A DNA stretch of 64,000 nucleotides, taken from assembly GCA_905220665.1 (NCBI GenBank), contig CAJNAR010000144.1, positions 62,001 to 126,000 of the forward strand. The letters are read 5' to 3'. Shown one piece after another: positions 43,983 to 53,787 of the stretch. Source of the DNA: Albugo candida (taxonomy: Eukaryota > Oomycota > Peronosporomycetes > Albuginales > Albuginaceae). The notes under the pieces were generated by a model. The model was not told where the DNA came from and made no database searches. It was given only the letters and a program-made list of their open reading frames with translations. The translations under genes and the position numbers were made by a program. Position 1 is the stretch's first letter. Every line of letters starts with the position of its first letter.

Positions 43983-46625
43983 ATGGATCGATTCGATCCA
44001 AACAATGTACGTTATGACTTTGATATCGTGGAACCTATACGTACCGGCTCCTTCGATCTCACTTTCGGTCCAACACACAACGACACACATTCTCACAATC
44101 AGTCTGAAACTCTCACATTACATATCGAAGACGGTATTCCATCATACACTCTCTGTCCGTCACCGAAACTGAAAGCCACAGCTTCTTTCCGCTCCAAAGG
44201 CGGCATAGGTATCCTACAAAATGCAGAAATGATCACTAAACTCGAGCAACGTGCATCCGATGCGATTCCTCTCAACGATTCAGAGCATCCGTTTATCAAT
44301 TGGAAACTGACAAAAACTGTACACGCAGTCAACGTGTATGAATTATCAATTCCCACAGTAGAGAATGTATGTTTCCCCGCCGCGTCGTTACGAATAACAA
44401 ATGCGAAAAGCACAATTGGCTTTCGGATTTCCTGTGAGATGAGAAGCGATATACGCTCAATAATGAATTGTATCAGTACCATCGATTCGAGCGATTACAA
44501 CGACATGGAAAATCGTATTTCCACCGGACATTTGCACGCAGCGATAATCAAAAGCTTTCAAACCGAACATTTGACACGAAACGATTTGCCGCCTCCAAAG
44601 CTCGTACACCATACAAAAAGCCATAGTCCGTCAGAAATGCCGAAACGCGATGTATTTCCACGCGTAGCTGTGAAATGGCATGCGTGTCGTTTCTTTGGAC
44701 GATTCCACAAACCCGCTGATATGTGTTTCGTCGAACATTCCGATATTCAGCGCGTCAAACACAATTTGCATGGACGTATTTATTTCTGTTCTGTGGAAAC
44801 TCTATCAAGCAAAGAATTAATGACTCGTTTTCAGAGTGGGAAATGCATACCTTCCAATGTGTCGAAATGCAAACGCGTTATCATTCGAAATGGATTGTAT
44901 CAAGTGACACCAACCGATACGCCAGGACACCATCGCGTGTCTCTGATGGTAATACTCGATCATCAGAACCACTACAGCCATTACATTGCCCACAAAATCG
45001 TCGCATTGTTTACGAATCGAATGATTGCAATACGGAATTTTGTTACCAGTAATGTATGTCAATCGATTGCCGAAGAAAAACGAAATAGAAGCGCTTCTCT
45101 TCCGCGGTATTTCGGCCGGGAACACGATTCAAAGTATGACGACGAAGTTGTGACATCTTCTCAATGCTCCGTATGCAGTTGTCCATCGAAAATTACGAAA
45201 TTGCAATCATTTTGTGATAATTGCGGACGAATTGTATGCGACCAATGCAATAGAAATGGTGACAGTCACACAGACACCCAAATGCCAGTGTGTGCAATAT
45301 GTCTCCAGGAACAATGCAGACACACGACAATGGACAGAATGTCTAAACTCGGACTTGGGACTTCTCCATTCGTCTCATTGCTCTCGGAACCTGAAAGCTT
45401 CCAAGTCGCAAGCGGAATTTCCAACAAAGTCGACACACAGACAGCTGTACGATCGGCATTCGGACAAATGTATGGCTCTTTGAACGATCGATTTCCTCAC
45501 GTAATGATCGTATCGTATTCAATCGAATATGAAGCAAATGACGTCCATAGAGAATTGGAAGCAATAGCTCCCAATTGCATATTCATAGGCTCTACCTCGG
45601 ACATTGGTCTCTTCACACAATCAAAGTCAATACATCACGGTCGAGCGATTGCGATATTCGGTATCTATGATCCAAAGGGAGCGTATGGCGTCGTGAACGC
45701 GGATTTCCAGAAAGTGTCTGTGGAAGACGGTACAACGCATTGTCTAAAGAAAGGAATACAACAACTCGCACTCCAAAATGAAGAAAAACCCGATCTGATT
45801 TGGCTCAGTATTTCGCATGGAAATGAGAATGCTGTCATTCAACAGCTCAATGAGCTGCAGGGAACTTCTGTGATCCTCGCAGGCGGATCCTTACGCGATC
45901 TCATGCCCGTCGCTGAGACTCAAGCCACACAAATATGCTCTCATGCCACTGAATGCGATAACGTGACAACTCGCGGCGTATCGATGGCACTATGCTGTCC
46001 GAGTGTGCAGATTCTTCACACTTTGTTCACATGTTACGAGCCGATATCCACAAAGACGCTCAAAGTGACACACACATACGAAAATCAACTCAAGAAATTG
46101 AATGGAAAGCCTGCATTACATGCGCTTGACCACGCGTGCTGTGGAATTCTGCATGAATGCGTTTCTCATCCGCAAAAATACGATATCTCTTCAAATCTGA
46201 CGCCATTGTATTATCCTTTAGGCAGAGAATCATCCAAATCGCATCGATTCCAAATCATTCAGCCAATTCGCGCAGAAAAAGATTTATCGCTCAGTATCGA
46301 TGTCGCTGTGAATACGAGCGATAAGCTGCGTCTCATGTCCATTGACGTCGATAGCACACGGGAGCATTTTGTCAGGAATTTGGGCAATATCACTCAGACT
46401 ATTGGAATCCATGGATGTCTTCTGACTGCAAGCAGTAACTATATCCGTTTAGAGCAAAATCAGACGAGAAGATCCATTGCGAGTATCATGTGGAAGCTCA
46501 TTCCATCGTGTGCGCTTCTCGGGACGATCTCTGATGGCCAACACGGTCATTTAGCAATGGACGAGGATGCAGTACACGCAAATGGAATGATATCAGCCGT
46601 TCTGTTCACTTCGATGAAGAAATAA
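43983..46625 (+). CDS. START-like / FYVE-like zinc finger / FIST domain protein
   Basis: Single-exon gene, 880 aa, starting at ATG 43983. The N-terminal 360 residues resemble the START-like lipid-binding region that precedes FYVE fingers in many oomycete proteins. At about residues 393-445 four C-x2-C pairs (CSVC, CDNC, CDQC, CAIC) form a FYVE-type finger, but the RRHHCR phosphoinositide-binding motif is replaced by KLQSFC, so PI3P binding is doubtful. Residues about 490-690 match FIST-N (VMIVSYSIEYEANDVHREL, then IFIGSTSDIG) and about 715-870 match FIST-C (LYYPLGRESS, ending CALLGTISDGQHGHL). FIST is a small-ligand sensory domain best known from bacterial signalling. The combination suggests a sensor or membrane-trafficking regulator; no enzymatic domain is seen. 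Its 3' end overlaps the convergent RNB gene model by 20 nt. Confidence 0.8.
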   Translation: MDRFDPNNVRYDFDIVEPIRTGSFDLTFGPTHNDTHSHNQSETLTLHIEDGIPSYTLCPSPKLKATASFRSKGGIGILQNAEMITKLEQRASDAIPLNDSEHPFINWKLTKTVHAVNVYELSIPTVENVCFPAASLRITNAKSTIGFRISCEMRSDIRSIMNCISTIDSSDYNDMENRISTGHLHAAIIKSFQTEHLTRNDLPPPKLVHHTKSHSPSEMPKRDVFPRVAVKWHACRFFGRFHKPADMCFVEHSDIQRVKHNLHGRIYFCSVETLSSKELMTRFQSGKCIPSNVSKCKRVIIRNGLYQVTPTDTPGHHRVSLMVILDHQNHYSHYIAHKIVALFTNRMIAIRNFVTSNVCQSIAEEKRNRSASLPRYFGREHDSKYDDEVVTSSQCSVCSCPSKITKLQSFCDNCGRIVCDQCNRNGDSHTDTQMPVCAICLQEQCRHTTMDRMSKLGLGTSPFVSLLSEPESFQVASGISNKVDTQTAVRSAFGQMYGSLNDRFPHVMIVSYSIEYEANDVHRELEAIAPNCIFIGSTSDIGLFTQSKSIHHGRAIAIFGIYDPKGAYGVVNADFQKVSVEDGTTHCLKKGIQQLALQNEEKPDLIWLSISHGNENAVIQQLNELQGTSVILAGGSLRDLMPVAETQATQICSHATECDNVTTRGVSMALCCPSVQILHTLFTCYEPISTKTLKVTHTYENQLKKLNGKPALHALDHACCGILHECVSHPQKYDISSNLTPLYYPLGRESSKSHRFQIIQPIRAEKDLSLSIDVAVNTSDKLRLMSIDVDSTREHFVRNLGNITQTIGIHGCLLTASSNYIRLEQNQTRRSIASIMWKLIPSCALLGTISDGQHGHLAMDEDAVHANGMISAVLFTSMKK

Positions 46626-49599
46626 TAATTGGAGTATCGGATGGCGTTTCCGCTACGTCAATCAGTTGGAAAGCGAGTTGAAATGGCGTTTTCTTTCGAG
46701 TTGTCACGCGCAGATTCAGCGTCGTCATGAATGAAATTCGTAGCTCCACACAAGCGCTATATGAATGGGCTTTTCCCTTCTTTTTGTGCTGCAAATGAGC
46801 AATCAGAAATACCTTTCCATCCTCTTCGATACGTTTTCCTCTGAGCCCCAGAAAAAAAAACAAAAAAAAAAAACAAAATTAGCACACATAGAATATCATT
46901 CACTCAACTCTCCAATGACATAATTATTTGTACCGATATACGTTTTTCTGAGCCCCAAATTGCTATTCAATGCGATATTCCAATCCAAACTCAATGACAT
47001 AAACAGTCAAGCTATGCGTTCCAATACTCGCAACGATTCCTTGTACTTGGATGGATTTCTTTCGATGGAGATAGCCGCATAGAAATACGATATCACACGC
47101 TTTGACGGCTTTTTTCAGTGCCAATTTCTTCTCATTGCAAAGTCTCGCGACACTTTTCAATTCCAAAAGCAACGTATCGATATTTTTCTCATTAAAAACG
47201 GATCGAAAATCATTTTGGTTTCCAGTCAATTGACCGCCCAACGACATTTTCAGCAATCGGTGAACGACAACGTCAGCGTATCGACGTATAGGCGACGTGA
47301 AATGCGTGTAAAATGGGACATTCAGTGCATAGTGATGCCATTCAATCGATGTGGAAGCCTCAGCAGCGACCATATAATGCGCTGATTTCATCGCTTTTGT
47401 CAGCAAATAATGACACATTCGAGCGTTTGTGGACGAAAGACGAGAAAGACAATGTGCGATACTCTTTGATGACGTTATGTCAATCTCAATATCAGTCTCT
47501 TTCAAACAAGCAATACTTTGCTTCAGTAAGAGCTCACTTGGTGCTGCATGACATCGAAGAAAAGATAGAGGTCCAAGCCATTGAATAAGATGTCCAGCAA
47601 CAAAGTAATTAGCCTGCAACATGAATTCTTCAACAAGTCGATTACTATCTCTCATGCGACACTCTCCAAACTCAATCGGATGTCCATCTTTATCCAATTC
47701 GAATTTCAATTTCGTATTGCTGAGCATTAACGCACCCGACTGTATTCGTATTTCTCGACGTTTCTCTGCCACTCGCCAAAGACTTTTGACACTTTTTATG
47801 ATCAATTGACACTCTTTCACGTCTCGCGGTCTTTGAGTGAGATCCCACGCTTTGAGATTATCGATTGTAATAACACCATCCAGCATCATTTGTGCGGTTT
47901 TGTAATCGAGTTGATACCGGGAATGGATGACAGATGTACCAATCCACGGCTGATTGTCTATCACTGATCCATTCCCATCCATTTTCCAGACGATTGAGAC
48001 CGCTAGACGATCCTCTTGCGGCTGAAGAGAGCAGAGTTTCTCACTCAGCAAATGTGGCAGCATTGAGTACATGCGGTCAGTGAGGTACACGCTGGTCGTA
48101 CGTTTTCGTGCTTCCTCATCCAATTCGGAGCCTTTTTGGAGGAAATGCGATACGTCGGCAATATGAACGCCAATTTCAAAGTATTGCTTCTGCGCGTCCA
48201 AACAGCGAATGTGAAGCGCATCGTCCAAATCGCGAGCTCCTGCGGGATCGATGGAGAAGATACTCAGACTCCGAAAGTCTGTGCGAGCACTCAATTCGGA
48301 TGAGGGAATGGTCCAATTTTGTCGATTGGATAGAAAAGTATCCTCAAGTTGCTGTGAAATTTGTTTTGAGAATTCTATGGCGTGAGTACTCAATCCCTCT
48401 TTGAAGAGAATGGCACGCACATTTGTGTGAATTGAGGAGCGATTTCCGATGAGTGTTAGATCTCTGCCGAGAGGGTAGCGGTGGTAGACGCTCCAGACAT
48501 CGATACGACAGGAAAAGAGTGTGTTTTGCCTTAACAGAGGCTTTTGGTGAAATTCGACGGGGACTTCGGATGGAGGAATGAGGATTTGATGAGGGAAGCC
48601 TAGTTCGATTGGATAAAAAGTTGCATTTTTGGTAGAACTTGCATTTGATTGATCGATTTTTATTGGACGAAAATATCCAATAATGTGTTGGTGTTGACTT
48701 AGTTGAATGGCGATTACTTTAGCGGTAGGACGAAGTTGGTGTTGTTTTGCCAGTTGAGATATTGTTGATAAATAGTGAGAGGTTGTAGCCTGCTGCGTGT
48801 CGGATGTGTCTTCATTTTGGGAGCAAGAGACAGATTCGGTGATAGTATCAGAGCTAAGTGTCGCGGACTCTATTTCAGGATATGTATTTCTATTCGGTGA
48901 AGTCATAGAACTCTGGCCAATTAAATCAGTACGACGTGTTTTTTTCCATTTTTGAACCTTATGTAAGTGTATGATTACGATATCGCTATGTAGTGCGCGA
49001 TTTCGATCAGGAAACCCGTCAATCAGTACATCCACTGGCAGGTTTTCGAGTGTTACGTATGCTTGAGATGGGTAGTACGCATTGACACGAATTCTTCCTT
49101 GAAAAACTCTGCTATCGTGCAAGGCTTTCTCTACTAGTTTTTCGCTCCAATAGTCCTCGAATACATTAATTTGGGATTTACGAGATGAGTGAGTGCTGGT
49201 TTGAATTTTACGTGTACGAGGTTGTGTGGTATCCTTAGCGAGTTGCTCTTGTTGAGAATCATTTATTGACAGTGTTTTTATTTCGTCAATAATTGATTTC
49301 GGTTCTTCGATTTTCTGTAAAATACGCTTTGTACTTTTGGTCGGAAATTTGTCTTGCCGCTTACAGTCTCGGTCAATCGCTTGATCAGTTCTGAATGGTG
49401 AGATATTTTTATGTGGTTTCGCCGATACGCGACCACTCGTATTCGTACGGGTACTCTGTTCGGAGCCAATTCCTATAGATATTCTGCGCTTGTCGCCTTC
49501 GATCGGATCGTTTTTCTTCATCATTCGTTTCGGTAGAAGATACAAACCGGTTCGTTTTTTACACTTTCTCGTTCGGTTACTGCGGTGCAGTATACACAT
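46606..49599 (-). CDS. RNB-family 3'-5' exoribonuclease (DIS3L2/SSD1-like)
   Basis: The main frame is 49599-46963 (878 aa). The N-terminus is basic and disordered, without the PIN domain of DIS3. A cold-shock-like OB segment lies at about residues 165-215 (RVFQGRIRVNAYYPSQAYV). The RNB catalytic domain starts near residue 448 with SIDPAGARDLDDALHI, whose aspartates bind the catalytic metal ions, then GVHIADVSHFL, TSVYLTDRMYSMLPHLLSEKLCSL and PFYTHFTSPIRRYADVVVHR. This predicts processive RNA decay in the cytoplasm. The frame stops at TAG 46963-46965 after EFGLEYRIE, inside what should be the C-terminal S1/OB region. Homologous text resumes one base over (SNLGLRKTYIG) and again at 46863-46606 (GLRGKRIEEDGKVFL). 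A splice or frameshift is needed to join them. Confidence 0.8.
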
Positions 49600-49636
49600 G
49601 TAGTGACACGGAAGATAGTAGTAAACGACTAAAACA
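49600..49636. promoter_or_regulatory. 37-bp divergent intergenic region
   Basis: Only 37 bp separate the ATG of the RNB gene (minus) from the ATG of the following gene (plus). There is no room for two separate core promoters with leaders, so the transcription start sites must lie inside the opposite coding regions or the genes must share a bidirectional promoter. No TATA box is visible in it. Alternatively one of the starts is annotated too far upstream: in-frame Met codons occur later in the RNB N-terminus (MMKKN). Confidence 0.55.
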
Positions 49637-51241
49637 ATGGAAGAAAGTATACACCTTTCCTCACAGACTTTTGAAATCGAACCCGACTCGATTTACTTTC
49701 TTCTTGAATCGGAATATCTATACGAAACACACATTACTCAATTTGATCCTTCAGACAACATCCGTTACGTATGCTTGGATGGAGAACTCGATCATCTTTT
49801 TGCAATAGCCACTATACAACTATGCTATAATCTTCCAACTTGGCCTTTTATTCAGCACTTTTGCGACTCGATGGATAAGATGTTAGATTCCGATAGTAAC
49901 CAACTGAGCGACTCAGAAACGCATTCAATTTTGTGTATTTACATGACAAAAGAAATGGAGCAAAAGCATCCTTCCAAGCCACTTCTATCAAAAGATGGCT
50001 TATACAGACCACGTATTAGTGTCGAGGTATTCGCTATATATCTACTTTGCTGTTGGCAAATACGTTCCAGGAAGCAATCCGTGCAAGAAAGCTGGAGTAC
50101 TTATGATCTTTATCACACATTCCGGTCGATATACTCACCGTTTCCATACTTGGGATTCTCGTGGTGGCGGGATATCGATAAAGATGATGGTAAAGCTGTA
50201 GACGTAGACCCGGTTTGGGGCGAGATGATTACGAAAATGTTTCTCGAAAGTGGCGATACGAGATGCAAGGCTTCTACCTCCGAAATTCTTTCTTGGGAGG
50301 ACGTATATGTATGTTTGGATGCCTTTGCTCGTATGCACGAGACGTATTCAATCACAGAAGTCCCGTCTTTGCTCGTACCTGCATCGAACAGCAAAATAAT
50401 GAGATTGACAGTAACACTCGCAGTCGCAAATGTTGCCAGTAACGATCTCGCCTATATCGAGTCTCTTGAAAACTCACTTGAAGCAACCTTCATTCGAATT
50501 GAAAATGATCACATCAGCACTCATTGTGGAAAAAAGACAATTCATGTCAATTTGAGTGAATTAGAGGCGGAGTCAAAGGATGAAACTCACAAAGTTTTCT
50601 CAAGTCGAAAGGAAACTAAAGCTTGGAAGGTTCTTACTCAATTTCTCCACATTTGCGAGATTCAAAACGACTCAATCGTACTTCTATCTTCTTTACCAGA
50701 TGTTCCTCTCTGGATTTGTGGATACTTGATCAAGCATGAGCAACTCAGTGAGCAACAAGCATCCGCCTGGCTCTACTCATGTACATCAAATCAGTTGAAA
50801 TGCTCTCGACAGCAATTGTATTTCTTGAAGCGGTGGAAGATACATCTCACTCGTGCGGGAGACGCATTTCGTGTCAAAGTAAAGGAAAACCATTTAAATA
50901 TTGCAGCAATTTCACCCGTGAATGATGGTATCTCCAGTAAGTTATGTAAAGAGTATGGTCGCATTGGTATGGGTCGCGTAAATCTAAGGACAGAATGTTT
51001 GCTTGGTATTCGCGTAGCTCAGCATAACGACCAGATGATGGTGCCTTCGTCACTTGCTGTTTCTCATCCGGTACGCGCCATGCTGTCTCCGTCGACTCGT
51101 GCAGCACAAAGCAGCAAACACAGGCAGATGATAAACGCTTCAAGACTCGACGCGAAAAAAGTCGATGAAATTGACAGAGATGTTATAATTCGAAGTGATT
51201 ATAGCACGATTCGCCGTTACTTGAATCCAACGTCAAAGTGA
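49637..51241 (+). CDS. Conserved-looking protein of unknown function, 534 aa
   Basis: A single open frame starts at ATG 49637 (MEESIHLSSQTFEIEPDSIY), leaving 37 bp to the divergent RNB gene. The protein is acidic in its N-terminal half, with Trp-rich motifs (FPYLGFSWWRDIDKDD) and a mixed alpha/beta middle (IVLLSSLPDVPLWICGYLIK). The C-terminal 100 residues are more basic and disordered (SPSTRAAQSSKHRQMINASR), ending IRRYLNPTSK. No signal peptide or membrane segment. I do not recognise a family. Good codon texture over more than 500 codons and the tight position between housekeeping genes argue that it is real. Confidence 0.75.
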   Translation: MEESIHLSSQTFEIEPDSIYFLLESEYLYETHITQFDPSDNIRYVCLDGELDHLFAIATIQLCYNLPTWPFIQHFCDSMDKMLDSDSNQLSDSETHSILCIYMTKEMEQKHPSKPLLSKDGLYRPRISVEVFAIYLLCCWQIRSRKQSVQESWSTYDLYHTFRSIYSPFPYLGFSWWRDIDKDDGKAVDVDPVWGEMITKMFLESGDTRCKASTSEILSWEDVYVCLDAFARMHETYSITEVPSLLVPASNSKIMRLTVTLAVANVASNDLAYIESLENSLEATFIRIENDHISTHCGKKTIHVNLSELEAESKDETHKVFSSRKETKAWKVLTQFLHICEIQNDSIVLLSSLPDVPLWICGYLIKHEQLSEQQASAWLYSCTSNQLKCSRQQLYFLKRWKIHLTRAGDAFRVKVKENHLNIAAISPVNDGISSKLCKEYGRIGMGRVNLRTECLLGIRVAQHNDQMMVPSSLAVSHPVRAMLSPSTRAAQSSKHRQMINASRLDAKKVDEIDRDVIIRSDYSTIRRYLNPTSK

Positions 51242-52149
51242 TGTCAGTCAGTTGGTCGTGTTTAACAAGTCAGTGGAAGAAAAAAGAAAAGCTTTACAGT
51301 ATAGAAAGCAATCATACAAAGATTATAAATGCTTGTTGACAAAAGTGAAGACGGTTGTAATAATAATACATTCACGCGACGAGTGTTTTGTGTACTTTCA
51401 CGTTGTCGGGGCACTCAATGAAATTTTTATGTAACGAGAACATCAAGTAGAAGTCACTAAAAAGCTGGTTATTTGCAGGATGACTAGACAATACAATGGC
51501 AACAGAACTTTTTATTTTGGTTTTATAAAAAGCCTCTACGATCAAACGAACTATTCGTCATAGTATCCCGTCGCCCATTACAGTACACCATTGCATGATA
51601 TATAACGCACAAGACGGCATCGTGCGTTGTCGCAAGAATGTATAGTAGCACATGTATGGCGTTACTGCTAACGACCATTCTCAGAGTCACGTACCTTTTC
51701 GGGCGACCTTTCTAACATACAATTGCAGTTAACGCTCAGTCTATGATTCAATTTTTCTGTTTTCTGATACATATACATTACGGTGGATCGAAGGTAGCAT
51801 TTGAAAAATACCCATATGCTCAAACTTGAGAAAGCTCGTCGTGGTCCCTAGTCGCAAAAAATCATAGTACACAACAATCATACGTATACTTCCATGGCAT
51901 TGAGCTCAAATGCTGGGGGACAGGGAGTTTGGTATTGACTGAGACGGTCAAAAGTGAAGGCTGGTCAGTTCCTTCTTTGTTCCCTCAATCAGAGACCCAT
52001 TCACAACCGCTGTGGTCTCTCTCACTTTTAATTACGACCGTAAAAAAACGTCGTCCTCTTTCAACAAGAATATCGATCCGTGCGACGTATACTGCGTGTA
52101 ATTCACATCCATCATATACGATAATATACGATACTTGACACTTGAGTGT
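51242..52149. other. Intergenic; presumed promoter of the WRKY19-like gene
   Basis: AT-rich spacer with short ORFs only. The stretch near 52110-52140 contains overlapping ATACGATA-type repeats just before the next start codon. No defined promoter element can be called. Confidence 0.45.
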
Positions 52150-53640
52150 ATGAACTTGGAAGAGAGCAACTTTACCTCTTTGATAGAACCCTTACCAAAG
52201 GAGTCGCATAGTGAACCGCTTACAGCATTACCGGAACATGATTTCGACGCAGGACAAAATGGTAAACGATGTACAACCAAAAACCGGTCAGGTAGCGAGT
52301 TATATGTTTATCAAAGTTGCTATATCCCACAAATTCGTAACTCGGATATCTCAATCCAACCGGATGCGTGTTGTGCAACCCACATGGCGTACCAAGTTGG
52401 TCCAACCTCACTTGTACCTCTACGCCCCAACGCAAACAAAATTGATTGCTTACCGGTACTTTCCATCCAATATGACAAATGTTGTACTCTAGAGGGATGT
52501 CCCAATCCTGCACGTTGTCAGGGGCTATGTCCCATGCACGGTGGTCGGACGCTATGTACCATTGATGGATGTACCAAAGATGCCGCTTCCGATGGAAAGT
52601 GCGTCGCACACGGCGGTGAACGTCGATGTCGCTATGGAGACTGTACAAATAGTGCCGTGAGTCGCGGTTTATGCATTCTTCATGGAGGTGGACGGAAGTG
52701 TCGGTATGAAGGGTGCCATAAACACATCGCTTCCGGCGGTTTATGTCGTGCACATGGCGGTGGAAGACGATGTAAGATGGACGGATGCAACAGCAGCGCT
52801 CAAAGTCGTGGTCTTTGTTATGTCCATGGTGGTGGTGGTCGATGTCAACAACTCCATTGCACCTCGAGTGCGAAAAAAGGAGGATTTTGTATCGCTCACG
52901 GCGGTGGCCATCGATGCAGTGTGCGGAATTGTAAAAGTAGCGCAGTAAGTGGCGATTTGTGTCGTGCGCACGGTGGTGGAAGACGTTGTAATATCATTGG
53001 ATGTAAAAGCAGCGCGAAAACGGGAGGATTTTGTATCGCTCACGGTGGAGGGAAACGGTGCTCGGTTGAGGGATGTAAAAGCAGTGCACAACGTATTGGT
53101 TTGTGTAAAGCCCACGGTGGTGGACGCAAATGTAACGAAGCAAACTGTCACAATAGCGCTGTGAGTCGAGGGAAATGTATCGCACATGGTGGAGGCAAAC
53201 GCTGCGCGACGGAAGGATGCAATACCACAGCAAGAAAGGGTGGCTTCTGCTTTGCTCATGGAAACCGATTCAAGGAGTATGGCGAATTGGAATCGCCACA
53301 TTCGACTCCAATTGAGGCATTGACGGAAGAAACGATGTTTCCGAGACCGCGATTACCGTCAATTTCAGAGATCTTGCGATTAGACCGTAAACTGTGTGGA
53401 AGTGTGTGGCACGAGAAATTGCCTCCACTTCGCAGAAACAGCGACGTGGAAACGTTCAATGGGTCAAAACCCGTGAGCAATGTATGGGAATCGCAAAGAG
53501 CGACGGTGGCAGAACGAATGGAAAACGTCTGTGGGTACTCGTACAACGGAGGACGTGGAGTTGAAAATAGACAATTGGATATGGAGGGACAGGCTCGATC
53601 GAGTCTACGCATGCTGATCTCGGCGGTTTTGTGTAATTAA
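52150..53640 (+). CDS. WRKY19-like Cys/His zinc-repeat protein (11 repeats)
   Basis: Starts at ATG 52150 (MNLEESNF); about 496 aa. From about residue 112 to 373 there are 11 tandem units of about 24 residues with the pattern C-x4-C-x8-9-G-x-C-x2-HGGG, for example CSVEGCKSSAQRIGLCKAHG. Each unit can bind one zinc through three Cys and one His. Such arrays are abundant in oomycetes and are labelled WRKY19-like in databases because of similarity to part of that plant protein; they contain no WRKYGQK domain. A nucleic-acid-binding or regulatory role is assumed, not shown. The flanking N-terminal 110 and C-terminal 120 residues are low-complexity and poorly conserved in appearance. The gene converges on RPA2, leaving 147 bp. 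Confidence 0.85.
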   Translation: MNLEESNFTSLIEPLPKESHSEPLTALPEHDFDAGQNGKRCTTKNRSGSELYVYQSCYIPQIRNSDISIQPDACCATHMAYQVGPTSLVPLRPNANKIDCLPVLSIQYDKCCTLEGCPNPARCQGLCPMHGGRTLCTIDGCTKDAASDGKCVAHGGERRCRYGDCTNSAVSRGLCILHGGGRKCRYEGCHKHIASGGLCRAHGGGRRCKMDGCNSSAQSRGLCYVHGGGGRCQQLHCTSSAKKGGFCIAHGGGHRCSVRNCKSSAVSGDLCRAHGGGRRCNIIGCKSSAKTGGFCIAHGGGKRCSVEGCKSSAQRIGLCKAHGGGRKCNEANCHNSAVSRGKCIAHGGGKRCATEGCNTTARKGGFCFAHGNRFKEYGELESPHSTPIEALTEETMFPRPRLPSISEILRLDRKLCGSVWHEKLPPLRRNSDVETFNGSKPVSNVWESQRATVAERMENVCGYSYNGGRGVENRQLDMEGQARSSLRMLISAVLCN

Positions 53641-53787
53641 AGTAAAAGACTTTATCAAAACCGATTTCCGGAGTATGGCAAATTGCATACGAAAAGCGAA
53701 TGAGAGCGATAAAACGTATACTATGGCGACAGGGTATACGTATGTCTCATATACAGCAAAGACAACCAAATTACAATGGATATTCTA

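Noticed and set aside
49637..51241. Possible dual-specificity phosphatase fold in the unrecognised protein
   Set aside because: The HCGKK stretch lacks the C-x5-R active-site pattern, so the assignment is not supported.
52735..53305. Long ORFs on the minus strand and in other frames across the zinc-repeat gene
   Set aside because: They are shadows created by the regular 72-bp repeat units of the plus-strand gene.
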